Shown one piece after another: positions 1-10,659 of a stretch of 64,000 nt of DNA (its first letter is position 1; each line of letters opens with the position of its first letter). Source of the DNA: Unio delphinus (lineage: Eukaryota > Mollusca > Bivalvia > Unionida > Unionidae); assembly GCA_029339505.1 (NCBI GenBank), contig JAQISU010000118.1:6787001-6851000 (forward strand). Direction: 5' to 3'. A model generated the notes under the pieces. The model was not told the DNA's origin. It saw only the letters and a list, made by a program, of their open reading frames with translations, and searched no databases. Made by a program: the position numbers and the translations under genes.

Positions 1-448
1 TAAACATCCATAGCTCGATGAAGCGATAATTGCTGTCTAATTATAGTTTTTGAGAGAGAAACAAAAACGTTTCTTGATAGAGGTCTCTCCTGCTTCGCTG
101 TGAATAGTCCACAAGCCTACACAGTCATTAGAGCAAAAACATCAGTTTGTGATATGCAATTTAGCAAAAACATCGGTTTGTGATATGTAATTTAGCAAAA
201 ACATCAGTTTGTGATATGTGATATGTGATATGTGATATGTAATTTTACTCAAGGTGAGAAGTATTTCGACATAACTGCAGCAATCAAGACTAAATTATTT
301 GATGTGCAACAGTTGCAAAGAAAGCATTAAGTGAACGCGAAAAGTTAGTCACTGTGACATCTTTTTACTTATGATGATCAGTACTGCTAACAGTAAATAC
401 GCTTATCGGAATTTCTAAACAAGAATAACGCAGTCGGGAAAGTGACAC
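1..448. other. Non-coding left flank with short tandem repeat
   Basis: No gene is recognised here. From about 132 to 245 there are three roughly 34-bp copies of a unit with core AGCAAAAACATC followed by GTTTGTGATATG. They end in a short run of GTGATAT repeats. The stretch is host DNA flanking the LTR element. Confidence 0.6.
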
Positions 449-453
449 CTGAT
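449..453. repeat. Target-site duplication (left) of LTR element, CTGAT
   Basis: CTGAT lies directly before the LTR start TGTTACG. It recurs at 6077-6081 directly after the LTR end TTACA. A 5-bp duplication is usual for Ty3/gypsy integrases. Confidence 0.85.
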
Positions 454-758
454 TGTTACGAAATGCCCGATATGGCATAGAGGATACACTATACTCCTCT
501 AAGCTATATTTTAAGCATTAATTTTGTCATATAATGTGTTTGTCGACGTTCTGTATTTCATGAATTATTATTTTTAAGCTCGTTACGCAATATCCGATAT
601 GGCGTAGAGGGTACACCATACTCCTCAACGTGAATTGTCCTATACAGCGAGTTGCACGTGCCGCGCGGATAATTCACGCGAATTACTTTTTTACAAGTAC
701 GGCCGACTAATATATAAGTACAGTGCAGGGTCTTTTTAAGATACAGTGGACATTAGAG
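454..758 (+). repeat. 5' LTR, truncated (first 305 bp only)
   Basis: It begins TGTTACG and is identical, by eye, to 4900-5204 of the 3' LTR over 305 bp. It includes the TATA-like TATATAAG near 711. After ACATTAGAG the sequence jumps straight into gag, so about 870 bp of LTR, the primer-binding site and the gag start are missing. An imperfect internal duplication of about 50 bp is visible (454-505 against 583-635). Confidence 0.85.
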
Positions 759-1884
759 TGCGCGGATCGAAAGGGAAAAGCTAGAGTTAGAAAGGTCTAG
801 ACTAGAGAACGATAGGGTATTTCAATCGAGTAAATTCAAAAAGCCACAACTCCCAGCATTTGAAGAATATAAAGATGACTTAGATAGTTACCTGTTGAGA
901 TTTGAAAGATATGCTACTGCGCAAAATCTCCGAAAAGAAGATTGGGCATTACACCTTAGCACTTTATTGAAAGGTAGGGCTTTAGAAGTGTACTCAAGGA
1001 TACCAAGTGCAGAGGCATTTAATTACGATGTGTTAAAGGAAGCATTACTTAAAAGGTTTGAACTTACTGAAAAGGGTTTCAGGAAAAAATTCTGATCTAG
1101 TAAGCCAGAAAAGGGAGAAAACTTTGATCAATTTGTATACCGGATATCTAATTACCTATTCCGTTGGTTAACTTGCGGGGGAGTCGCAAAAACTTACGAA
1201 GCAGTATGTGATTTTCTTGTTAGAGATCAATTGCTTGCAGTATGTAGTAAGGAACTATTCCAATACTTAAAAGAGAAAACCATCAATAAGTCAAGCGAGA
1301 TGGCAAAACAAGCAGATATTTTCGCTGATGCGCATGGAGGGGTTATGAACGTGATAGTCCGGGACACGAGGGGTCCTAAGGAAAGTAAGCAGGTCAATTC
1401 AGATAAAACTAATTTTGGGAGGGGTTTACCTCAAAACCAAAAAGGTGAGTTAGTTAGGTTAGATCAGAGGGGACCTAGAAGTCAGGATAGACAGAGAAAA
1501 CAATGTTTCAGTTGCGGGGAGTGGGGTCATATGTCTAGTGCATGTCCGAAGCGTAAAAAGGATTTACCAAAGGCGGTAGGGGTATCGTATATGGTAGGCT
1601 CTTCAGCTTGTGTAGAAAGCAATAAGAGTGGCTCCAATCAAAATACGTCAAACGTATCAATACAGTGTGGGGGATTAGTGAATGGGATTAGGGCCTCAGT
1701 ACTTAGAGACACGGGATGTAATACAGTGGTTGTTAAGCAAAGTTTGGTAAGGCCGGATCAATACCTTGGGGAAACGGTATCTGTCAGACTGATGGATAAT
1801 ACCGCAGTACAAGTGCCGACTGCATGCGTACATATCGAAACACCTTATTTTACAGGCACAGTGACAGCATGTTGTGTAAAGTAA
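759..1884 (+). pseudogene. gag and start of protease, LTR retrotransposon (no intact start, one internal stop)
   Basis: One reading frame runs from the deletion junction to 1884. It holds a capsid-like helical region (about 850-1300), a CCHC zinc knuckle (CFSCGEWGHMSSACP, near 1500-1550) and a retropepsin active site read as DTG near 1710. The frame is interrupted by TGA at 1093-1095 and ends at TAA 1882-1884. The frame is still coding-like after both stops: the protease flap region LIVGNI follows the second. I read both as nonsense mutations. The gag start codon was lost with the 5' LTR deletion. Confidence 0.8.
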
Positions 1885-3250
1885 CCTCTGTATGATCTGA
1901 TTGTAGGTAATATAGAAGGGGTAGCGAATTTCGTTGTGCCAGGCAAAGCAGTGGCCGATGTTCCAACTTCCATGGCTGCTGAAACTAGGTCACATATATC
2001 TAAGAGTAAGAAGCCTTTGTCAAAATTAAAAGTACCAGATGCCATACCGATGATAGATAAAAGGACACTAATTAAAGAGCAAAATGAAGACGAGTCGTTG
2101 TCAATAATCAGAAATAAAGCCGCGTCAGGGGAAGTCATGAAATGTAAAGGTGGGGGTAGCTACAGGTTCAAATATCTCAATAATGTCTTGCATAGGGAGC
2201 ATACTACTCGTGAAGGTCGACGGTTTACACAGGTAGTAGTGCCTCGTAACTATAGACCGCATGTGTTGAAGTTGGCACACGAGTCAACGATGGGGGGTCA
2301 CCTGGGTTCTACAAAAACTAAAGACCGTGTATGTGCAGAATTTCATTGGCCAGGGGCTCACGGGGATGTAACTAGGTATTGCAGATCATGCGACATTTGT
2401 CAGAAAACGCAGTACAAAGGGAAAGTGAAACGCGTACCTATCGGTAAAATGCCTTTAATCGAAACTCCGTTCAAACGCGTGGCGATAGATATTGTTGGTC
2501 CATTATCACCTCTTACAGACCGCAAGAATAGGTACATCTTGACTATGGTTGATTATGCAACCAGGTATCCGGAAGCCGTCGCTCTACCATCCATCGAAAC
2601 TGAGCGAGTAGCCGAAACCCTAGTAGAAATGTTCAGTAGATTAGGGATTCCGGAAGAGATTCTGACAGACTGTGGGTCACAGTTCACATCAGAACTCATG
2701 GCAGAAGTTAGTAGGCTTCTATCAATCAAACAATTATGGACAACTCCATATCACCCAATGTGCAACGGGCTGGTTGAGAAGTTCAATGGAACACTCAAAC
2801 AAATGTTGCGACGGATGTGTGCAGAGCGTCCGAACGATTGGGATAGATATCTCCATGCAGTATTATTTGCATATCGAGAGGTTCCTCAAGAGTTTAGGGT
2901 TTTCACCATTTGAACTTTTATACGGAAGAACGGTGCGAGGGCCAATGAAAATTTTAAGACAATTATGGTCAGATGACGAAACAGATGACGAGATTCGAAC
3001 GACATATCAGTACGTATGTGATTTGAAGGACAAGTTGAGAGAGACTTGTGCAATAGCCCATGAAACGTTAAGGCAAGCTAGTAGTCGCGCAGCTCGCTAC
3101 TATGATTCAAAAGCGCGTGATAGAAAATTTAAAAAGGGTGACAGAGTTTTGGTTCTCCTTCCAACCGAGAGAAACAAATTGATGTTACAATGGAAAGGTC
3201 CATATACCATCATAGATGAAAAGGAGGCATGGATTATACCATCGATGTAG
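1885..3250 (+). pseudogene. End of protease and integrase of LTR retrotransposon (frameshifted)
   Basis: The protease tail is followed by an HHCC zinc-binding module (H..H near 2270-2350, CxxC near 2390-2400). The catalytic core has its acidic residues in the contexts AIDIVG, LTDCGSQF and LVEKFNG, and a GPY-type motif (WKGPYTII near 3200) lies at the C-terminus. The frame is shifted near 2885-2895 and back near 3220-3235, where the coding signal passes from one frame to the next. The role of the family is to insert the cDNA into the host chromosome. Finding integrase upstream of RT is the unusual point. Confidence 0.85.
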
Positions 3251-4827
3251 GTGGAAAGTCCCGTATGTTTCATGCTAATTTATTGAAACGTTACTACGAT
3301 CGGACAAATGCAAAGCCAGACCAAGGAATTTTAAACGTGGTCGGGGTAGCCATCATTGAGGAGGATGAGGAACAAGAGTCAGTTCCAGGTCTTAATTTGA
3401 GTGGGTTACTGGAGTGCGACATGGGAAAAACGGTATTCAATATGAGTCCCGATCTGACTGAGAAACAGAGAAAGCAGGCTCAGGATCTCATCAATGACTA
3501 TCCCGATGTGTTCTCGAACAAACCTGGTAAGACAGACGTGCTAGAGCATAGGATTAAACTTACATCGCATGAACCATTTCGAGTTAAGGGGTACCCAATG
3601 CCTCATGCATCCAAAGATGTCATCGAAAAGGAAGTTGAAGAAATGCTTAAATTAGGAGTGATAGAGAAGTCGTGCTCACCATATGCATCACCTGTCGTTC
3701 TAGTGAAAAAGAGTGACGGCACAAACAGATTCTGCATCGACTTCCGCCAATTGAACGCGCGTACGGTATTTGATGCCGAACCCATACCGGACATTGAAAG
3801 TATTTTCGTCCGTATGGCGGGGCACAAATATGTCACGAGACTGGATCTGACAATGGGATATTGGCAGATACCCTTGTCGGAGGAAACAAAGGAAATGACG
3901 GCATTCGCCACCGGAAGTGGATTGTACCAATTTCGTGTTTTACCGTTCGGGTTGGTAAACGCCGGGGCTTGCGCTGTAAGACTAATGAGTAAAGTGATGC
4001 AGGGATTGCAGCATGTGGAAACATACATTGACGACATCTTTATATTTAGTGATACGTGGGAAGAGCATTTACGTGACATTGCTCAAGTTCTAGATCGATT
4101 ACGTAAAGCTAAGTTGACTGTAAAACCTACTAAATGCAACGTGGGGTATAGGAGCTTAGAGTGTTTGGGACACGTAGTTGGGAGGGTAAACGAATTGAGA
4201 CCCGACCCCAAGAAAATTGCAGCAATCAGGGATTCATTGCCACCCACGTCAAAGAAGCAAGTTAGGTCATTTATCGGGTTGGCAGGGTATTATCGAAAAT
4301 TCATCCCTAACTTCGCAGCCATAGCCAGTCCTTTAACGGACCTAACCAAAAAGGGGCAGCCAAATAAAGTTCAATGGGGAGGTAATCAAGACAGGGCTTT
4401 TAACACTTTAAAAAAATTGCTAACAGAAGCTCCCGTACTTAAGTTGCCCGAACTGAACAAAACATTCATTTTGAGAACCGATGCTTCAGAGTTGGGACTA
4501 GGGGCGGTTTTATTACAGGAACAAGATGGAGTCAAGCTCCCAGTCGCCTACGCCAGCAGGAAATTACTTCCAAGAGAAAAGAATTTCTCGGTAATAGAGA
4601 AAGAGTGTTTAGCAGTAGTGTGGGGAATAGATAAATTCCAAACCTACCTCCAGGGCCGAGAATTCAATCTGGAAACAGATCATCAGCCTCTACTTTACCT
4701 CAATAAGGCAAAGATTAATAATTCACGGTTGATGCGATGGGCCTTGTTGTTACAACCTTACAGATTCCGAATCGAGGCAATCAAAGGTACGGAAAATGTA
4801 GGTGCGGATTATCTCAGTAGACATTGA
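3229..4827 (+). pseudogene. Reverse transcriptase - RNase H of LTR retrotransposon
   Basis: This 532-codon open frame contains the gypsy RT fingers and palm (FCIDFRQLN, LPFGLVNA, catalytic YIDDI). RNase H follows, with acidic positions in TDASELGLGAV, EKECLAVVW and TDHQPLLYL, and the frame ends with ADYLSRH. It is intact on its own. It would normally be made from the gag-pol precursor, which is broken upstream, so I call it non-functional in cis. RT copies the genomic RNA and RNase H removes the template strand. Confidence 0.9.
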
Positions 4828-4887
4828 TTATCTGGTTACCCATATCGTGTAATTTCGTGGTTTTTAAAGTAAATATACTTTTTTTTT

Positions 4888-4899
4888 AGGGGGGAGGTG
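4888..4899 (+). promoter_or_regulatory. Polypurine tract (plus-strand primer site)
   Basis: AGGGGGGAGGTG, preceded by a T-run, sits immediately before the 3' LTR start at 4900. This is where the plus-strand primer of an LTR element is expected. Confidence 0.75.
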
Positions 4900-6076
4900 T
4901 GTTACGAAATGCCCGATATGGCATAGAGGATACACTATACTCCTCTAAGCTATATTTTAAGCATTAATTTTGTCATATAATGTGTTTGTCGACGTTCTGT
5001 ATTTCATGAATTATTATTTTTAAGCTCGTTACGCAATATCCGATATGGCGTAGAGGGTACACCATACTCCTCAACGTGAATTGTCCTATACAGCGAGTTG
5101 CACGTGCCGCGCGGATAATTCACGCGAATTACTTTTTTACAAGTACGGCCGACTAATATATAAGTACAGTGCAGGGTCTTTTTAAGATACAGTGGACATT
5201 AGAGCAGACCTCTAAACGTTACATTTGTCGGATTTTAGAGCCAAAGAGTTGGGTGAGTTAAATACATTCCTTTTTGGTTTATTGTTTCAGTTGAATATTC
5301 AGTTTCGGAATAGCACGTTAGTTTTTATGTATTGCGTAAATTCATTTTATTATTTGGGAAACTGTCTATTTTTATATTCAGCTCGCCGGTCGTGTGAATA
5401 GATGAGTATTCAAGACCAATGTTGACCGGTGGAATGGAGACGAACAATGAACTACTGTCACACCGGAGGGAAGTGAAATGTTAACACTTGCAGTTTTGTT
5501 TTGTTGACTACTTTTATGTAAAACACGAATAGCGTGTTTGTAGTCAATAGAACCCTCCGTTTGCTTTTGACTATTTATGTAAAACACGAATAGCGTGTTT
5601 AGTCAATTGGATAGGATTGTTTGGTTTTTATTGATTATATTTTGTGTGTGTGACGCAAATAGTATCATTATAGTCACTCAAACCTCGTGATTTGATTTAC
5701 TGACTATGTTGCGTGGAGTACGAATATCGTATCAATGGTCAATGTCATAGTACGCTATGGATATAATACAGTAGTGTATGACTATAGATATATAATACAG
5801 TAGTGTATGACTATAGATATATAATACAGTAGTGTATGACTATGGATATAATACAGTAGTGTATGATTCACATATATATATATAGTACTATAGTGTATGA
5901 CTACCGTCGGGTAGTAGATTCATTTGTGTGTGTATTGTGTGCTCATTATATATATATATATATATATACTTATCATGATGATTTGTTTTTATAATATAAG
6001 TTTTATTTGAACAAACGTGTTTGTTATTTCTTCAAAACCCAACCTAATCTCAAAGGGTCGGCTCGACTACATTACA
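4900..6076 (+). repeat. 3' LTR, complete (1177 bp)
   Basis: It starts TGTTACG and ends CATTACA, followed by the CTGAT duplication. The first 305 bp match the truncated 5' LTR. The rest is represented only here and contains internal direct repeats: AAAACACGAATAGCGTGTTT at about 5520 and 5580, and about four copies of a 29-bp unit (ATATATAATACAGTAGTGTA) at 5752-5880. A short AT microsatellite lies at 5947-5968. Confidence 0.8.
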
Positions 6077-6081
6077 CTGAT

Positions 6082-8370
6082 TCTCACCTATGCTTCACAG
6101 AGTAACAACTATTCTAAATTAATTTTCCTGAAAACTTAGAAGTAATTTTACAATACTTGATGGAAAGTGAGGTCACTCTTGTCATTTGATGTATGCGATA
6201 TGAACATGACAACTTCGATCATAAAAGCGTGCTCATGAACCGATACTACCTTATACTAACGTCTTCCTGATATAAATAATTTCAGGCCGTCAAAAGTGCC
6301 AATAGTATTACAACCACGGAGGCTTTTGTCCATACAGTAGGTAAAGGAAGAGACTTACACAGGTTTCGCGATCGATATAATCTTTTTTAAAACACGATAA
6401 CAAGTGGGGAGAAACTTGAGCGTTGGTTGTTTGGAATAGGAATCTAGAGTGGAACACATATCGCAAGATTAAGTAAGGTAAGTCATCAATTCAAAATAGT
6501 TATTCCAGCCATCTGGTCATTTCAATTAACGATTACTTTAGAAACGTTCGTCAAATTTAGAACAAGATTAAAGATCAAAATGTCACGAATTTTTAAAATA
6601 TTTTATTTTGATACATGTAAATGGCGTCAATGTGGAATGCGTACTTTTGAAGTCTGAGTTTAAATTCAACTTGAAAAATTTTCTAAGACCTTTTCTAATG
6701 GTATGGTCATGTTGTTTGTTTCGATTAAGCAAACCTCCCCCATACTTTGACATAAATCCTGTCTGAGTTTTTAATCATAAGCGGTCTGGTCTCAAATACC
6801 GCAAATAGTTCCTATACTCGCTTATAAGTAGAGACTAACTGCAAACTATACAGGCCAAATTTCGCCATGGTCTCATGCGCTTGCAGATCTGGCTTTGTGC
6901 ATTTTGTTTGGTGTAATAGATAGAACGAATGACATAGACCCTGGTCTTTTTACGCGTTATGCTAAGGCAGGTTATGATCTTTGTTGTTTGCAGTTTGATT
7001 CGACTTATAAGCGACTATAAACGGTACATATTTATGTTTATGTTCATTGCGGGAGTCGTTCAAGAAGAAAATGTTTTATATTTCATTATCAAGGTTAAAA
7101 AATGTGCTTATAATGCCTTTGAAAGGAAACAATATTGTGTATCAATATGAACAACGCCAAGAGGACTTTTAGATATTAAATATCACGGCTAATCGGTGGA
7201 AGCATGGAAGTGAATATAATTGATTTAATACATTTTATTGTTCATGTGACCTTGCATATTAGTAAATCACACAACACATCATACTTATCACAAATCAACC
7301 ATGTTCTATTCCAAGTGAGACACTGTTTGCCTCAAAACACAATATATTTTAAATATATAATCAATACAAAAGTGTGCCTTTTATTGTTACTCTTGGCATT
7401 ACGACCAGCTCAAGGGTTTCTGGCGCTCTAGATGAACATAGTCTTTGGCTCCACCCCACCCTCAATAGAGAAAAGATTAACATCCGTCTAGTTTGGCTTA
7501 CTTTAACGCCTGACCTCCTAGATCACCCCCTAGTTTGCCTATATGGTCGGGCCGTCCCAGCTTGGCGTGTATTTTCATTGTGAGCCGTTGCCTTTAATAC
7601 GTGTCAGGTGACGAACTTAAAAGCACTTCTCTTCCTGGTCTTTATTGCGTCTTACTGTGATTGTGGTTACTTTTATGTGCCAGTTTCTTACCATATGAAT
7701 GGAGAGAAAAAATAGCTTGCATACCTCTTTTGCTTTACACTGAAATGAACAATTTAATAATGTTACGTGGAAGCATAACTATTGAAGCATGCGAACGAAA
7801 AGCTTTTGATGCGTACAATTTTAACAACGATCCTAACATGAAACATGCCATTTATCATGCTTAGCGCACAGCCAATTTGTCTGCAACAAAAATGCAACGT
7901 AATCTGTTTTTTTTTTTGTTAATCTCACTAAGCTACATTGCCTCGCAATGTAAATTTCAGATTCCTTCAAGGCCTTCCTAATATATAAAATTTGAATGAG
8001 AAAAAGAATTATGTTGAGTTTAAGATTTTGTGTACCAGTTCAGAATTATACTTAAATATCACACATGAGATGTTATTTCTTACGAAAAATAAATAAATTG
8101 TATTAGACCCTGTTTGAAAGATACAATAATTATACATCAAACGTGTGATTAATATCACCATTAACAACATAGTGACGCTGTCGGCCTAATATTGGGAACG
8201 GCGTTTATCCCAATAAAAGTATTAGTACCCGAGGACAAAATAGTTGCAATAGTAATAAATGCATACAGTACAAGAATGTAAATTAATTATTTAAATTCAT
8301 CTTTTGTGCTTTGATATTGTTGCTGTTGTAGAGTTTAAAGCCATTTTCAGCACAATATAGGCTATAAATG
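6082..8370. other. Non-coding host DNA, no gene recognised
   Basis: Only short, unconvincing open frames occur and I see no domain motif or consistent splice-flanked exon. A 5' exon or promoter of the BCAP-like gene downstream could lie here, but nothing in the sequence identifies one. Confidence 0.5.
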
Positions 8371-8371
8371 A

Positions 8372-8563
8372 CGGTCAGTATAAATGGTGGAGGAAGAACC
8401 TTGGAAAACCCCGGAAAGAACCACCAACTCGCAAGAAGCTATTGGCAGGCTTTATCACATACCACATTTGACGAATCCAGGACTCAAACCCACGCTGAAA
8501 GAGGTGAGATGGCAGTGATCCGTAAATAGGGCGCTTTAGACCACTTGGCCACTCAGGGCCCCC
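8372..8563 (-). mobile_element. tRNA-derived SINE remnant (minus strand)
   Basis: On the minus strand the sequence reads GAGTGGCCAAGTGG (A-box-like TGGCCAAGTGG) and then GGGTTTGAGTCC (B-box-like), the spacing of a tRNA-type pol III promoter. A non-tRNA body follows. The boundaries are approximate and no duplication was identified. Confidence 0.55.
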
Positions 8564-8627
8564 AGTTAATACTGAGTTATCATAAATTGCATAGCCTTTA
8601 ATTGTCAGATGGTGATTTTGCAATTAG

Positions 8628-8795
8628 AGGGAGTCGCGGTTGGTTGAGTTTCGGACTCGTAATCTAAGCTTGCTGATTTGTCAACCACCCAGGCCAGGCG
8701 TGGTCGGCTGACTCCTCGGGAAAGGCACTTAAGTCGCATTTCTTTTGTCACCATACGGCCCTCAGTGGGTTAAAAATGCCGTTAAAAAAAAAATT
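8628..8795 (+). mobile_element. SINE-like fragment with A-rich tail
   Basis: A moderately GC-rich, non-coding block in AT-rich surroundings ends in GCCGTTAAAAAAAAA. It resembles the body and tail of a tRNA-derived SINE, but a clear pair of A and B boxes is not visible, so the call is tentative. Confidence 0.35.
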
Positions 8796-9212
8796 ATAAT
8801 TTCCATAGACTATCGTTCATTGGTGCCTTATAGTGTATGCTAGAAGGTAAAATGAAGCAAAGTTTTAAACTGAAGACTAATTATTTTTATGTTTGAAAAC
8901 AAACTGGAAGATTGAATCGGATTATTATCGTAAAAACGTTTCCTTTAAGGCAGCGTACCATCCACGATATCCCATATATAATCTGATTAAAATCAGATCT
9001 CCACTGTCCTACGAGAAGTTCTGACAGCAACCGCTTTGGAGTCATGTGACCTATGAATTGTCCAACATAAATGCAGCTTTCAAAAATTTTAAAGTTAATC
9101 AAAGCGTCTGAAATACATTGATGCTTTTTAACCATATTTGCACAAACTCAAAAGTATGCGACTTTATCTGATTGGCTTATACAGTTAGCGAGTATGATAA
9201 AATTAGGTCACC

Positions 9213-9217
9213 AAAAC
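9213..9217. repeat. Target-site duplication (left) of palindromic Polinton-like insert, AAAAC
   Basis: AAAAC immediately precedes the left terminus AGCAGCAGAGAGGG. The same five bases follow the right terminus at 24649-24653. The sequences beyond differ on the two sides, so these are two ends of one insertion. Confidence 0.7.
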
Positions 9218-9445
9218 AGCAGCAGAGAGGGTGAGCCGGACAACATTTTTAGACAAGTTTTCACTGAAATCACGTTTAAAAACAATGAAGCCAATGACAT
9301 CAGGCCCCCCAATATGTGTGTGAATCATGGATTAGGATAAAAAAAAAATATGAAAAAATCAATGAAATTAATGAAATCCTCCATCGATTTTTTTGGGAAA
9401 AGGGACTACAACGTCGTTGTCACTCACTAGAACTTTCAGTTGGGG
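9218..9445. repeat. Left terminal sequence of the palindromic element
   Basis: This 228-bp non-coding terminus precedes the ATPase stop. It starts AGCAGCAGAGAGGGTGAGCC and is mirrored at 24421-24648 with about two substitutions. It would hold the integrase attachment end and, by analogy with protein-primed genomes, the replication origin. Confidence 0.7.
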
Positions 9446-10117
9446 TTAACCGAATATTTGATCCAGTCCGATACGATATCGTGTTCGAGGGTCATGTAAA
9501 TTTATTGTTACAAATCCGTGTGGGGTAGACTGAGCATGACTAAAGAAATTTCTAAATTGATTGAAGTCCATATCGGAGCACCATGTCTGCCAAATATTTC
9601 GTAGCGTATGTGTATCAACGCCGTTGAATACAGCAAGCATATTACAATTATCTCTAATCACTTTTGGAATCTGAGTGTAGCGTTGAGTGACATAGATCAC
9701 ATCAGTGTTTTTGTGCCTGCCTCGGGAAAATATTCTAGCTGGGTTTTTTTGATTATCTAACATGACATCGTCGTATACAACTAAATTGTTGATACTTCCA
9801 TCGAGGTCTTCTACTGATGGCGCCTCGTCAATATCGGTTATAAATTCAATAACATCCTCGCCAGCAATCTCTGAAGCGTTTTCATTAAAATCTTTTAGCA
9901 CTTCATAGCATCGTTGATCATCTACGCTAGGGGCAATTAAATACAACTTATCCCACTTCATCCATCTCATTATTAAATTGAGCAACAATTGCGTTTTACC
10001 GGATCCAGATGGCCCGATTATAATTGCGCGGATAGAGTTTGGTAGCGCTGCATGATGCTTCACTGCTTCTCTTGTTTTAGTCGCTGAAAAATCAATTATA
10101 TTCATATCTCTATACAT
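9446..10117 (-). CDS. A32-like (FtsK/HerA-type) DNA-packaging ATPase, left arm
   Basis: The 223-aa protein has Walker A GPSGSGKT (residues 35-42), a hydrophobic strand ending in Walker B VVYDD (113-117) and a downstream TQR motif (144-146). That is the layout of the Polinton/NCLDV/adintovirus genome-packaging ATPase, which pumps DNA into preformed capsids. It is divergent from the zinc-ribbon gene with only 5 bp between start codons. An 11-bp motif CTATACATAAA overlaps its start codon, and the next Met (residue 5) is an alternative start. The right-arm copy differs near the end (Asp versus Gly). A packaging ATPase without any capsid gene nearby is odd. Confidence 0.85.
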   Translation of the reverse strand: MYRDMNIIDFSATKTREAVKHHAALPNSIRAIIIGPSGSGKTQLLLNLIMRWMKWDKLYLIAPSVDDQRCYEVLKDFNENASEIAGEDVIEFITDIDEAPSVEDLDGSINNLVVYDDVMLDNQKNPARIFSRGRHKNTDVIYVTQRYTQIPKVIRDNCNMLAVFNGVDTHTLRNIWQTWCSDMDFNQFRNFFSHAQSTPHGFVTINLHDPRTRYRIGLDQIFG

Positions 10118-10120
10118 AAA
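10110..10120 (-). promoter_or_regulatory. Shared start-codon motif CTATACATAAA (TTTATGTATAG on the coding strand)
   Basis: The identical 11-mer overlaps the start codons of both minus-strand genes of this arm (here and at 15433-15443), and is mirrored in the right arm. It is TATA-like and may be a promoter or initiator, in which case translation may begin at the next Met. The function is inferred. Confidence 0.4.
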
Positions 10121-10122
10121 TT

Positions 10123-10320
10123 ATGGATCTATATTGCGTGAAGTGTAAGGCGCGTACTGGCACAGATGACTTGACGACGATTACAACTAAAAATAACCGA
10201 TCAGCGCTTTCTGGTAAATGCGTACAGTGTAGTACAAAGAAATTTAGATTTGTTTCTAAACCCAAGGAACCCAAGGAACCTTTAAAAAAAAACGAGGAGG
10301 TGATATCGCTGCCAAATTAG
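10123..10320 (+). CDS. DUF5679-like zinc-ribbon protein, left arm (N-terminal part of a probable frameshift fusion)
   Basis: The 65-aa frame begins MDLYCVKCKAR. It has two CxxC pairs (Cys5/Cys8 and about Cys33/Cys36) around a short basic middle, the arrangement of DUF5679-type zinc ribbons known from archaea and large DNA viruses. A Lys-Glu-Pro repeat follows, two units here and three in the right arm (a 9-bp indel). Just before its stop lies the canonical slippery heptamer TTTAAAA (10281-10287). A -1 shift there enters the phospholipase frame. I infer the full product to be a zinc-ribbon/PLA2 protein of roughly 176 aa. Confidence 0.7.
   Translation: MDLYCVKCKARTGTDDLTTITTKNNRSALSGKCVQCSTKKFRFVSKPKEPKEPLKKNEEVISLPN
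10281..10287 (+). promoter_or_regulatory. Probable -1 ribosomal frameshift site (T TTA AAA), left arm
   Basis: In the zinc-ribbon frame the heptamer parses as T TTA AAA, matching X XXY YYZ. Slippage by -1 gives TTT AAA and continues into the PLA2 frame, which has no ATG upstream of its conserved core. The A-run of nine that follows could also permit polymerase slippage. Confidence 0.6.
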
Positions 10321-10652
10321 CAAAACTCCCTGGAACCCCATGGGCAAAATACCCCGGAGAAAAACACCTTCCAGGGTATAGTTATTGTGGACCGGGAACA
10401 AGACTTGATATCAGACTCAATGATCAAAATCAGCCCCGACCCGGTGAGGAACCAATAAACGCTATTGATAAGGCCTGTCACCTTCATGATGTTGCTTATA
10501 AAAGTAGCAATTTGCAACACAGGCATCTAGCAGATGTGAAATTAATTCATGCGTTGAATTCTATCACTGATAAATCCTTCAAAGAAAAATTGGCTTCATT
10601 TTTGATAAAATCGGCAATGAAAAGTAAATTGATGTTAGGTGCTGGTAATTAA
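10281..10652 (+). CDS. Parvovirus-like phospholipase A2 domain, left arm (-1 frame)
   Basis: This frame is open from 10260 to the TAA at 10650-10652. It encodes a calcium-loop motif YCGPGTRLD followed by the catalytic HD pair in HLHDVAY, the signature of the PLA2 domain in parvovirus VP1 that is also found in some adintoviruses. In those viruses it breaches endosomal membranes during entry. No ATG precedes the conserved core, so expression probably depends on the -1 shift at 10281. Only 7 bp separate its stop from the integrase ATG. In the absence of capsid genes its role here is unclear. Confidence 0.75.
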   Translation, partial: FKKKRGGDIAAKLAKLPGTPWAKYPGEKHLPGYSYCGPGTRLDIRLNDQNQPRPGEEPINAIDKACHLHDVAYKSSNLQHRHLADVKLIHALNSITDKSFKEKLASFLIKSAMKSKLMLGAGN

Positions 10653-10659
10653 TAGCAAC

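Larger units (their letters stand above)
454..6076 (+). mobile_element. Ty3/gypsy LTR retrotransposon, integrase-before-RT (Gmr1-like) order, defective
   Basis: The element is bounded by CTGAT duplications. It has a truncated 5' LTR (454-758), an internal gag-pol region (759-4827), a purine tract (about 4888-4899) and a complete 3' LTR (4900-6076). The order read directly from the sequence is gag with a CCHC knuckle, aspartic protease, integrase, reverse transcriptase and RNase H. RT and integrase look gypsy-like, but integrase precedes RT as in Ty1/copia. This order is known for the Gmr1-like group of Ty3/gypsy elements. Two in-frame stops (1093, 1882) and two frameshifts (about 2885-2895 and 3220-3235) mean it cannot make an intact polyprotein. 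Confidence 0.9.

Noticed and set aside
7374..7583. 69-codon open frame in the flank
   Set aside because: No domain, no splice context and no similarity to either flanking gene. It is compatible with chance.
10639..10659. GTG start for the integrase
   Set aside because: It would overlap the PLA2 end, and the conserved integrase N-terminus begins after the ATG at 10660. GTG is not expected in a eukaryotic host.
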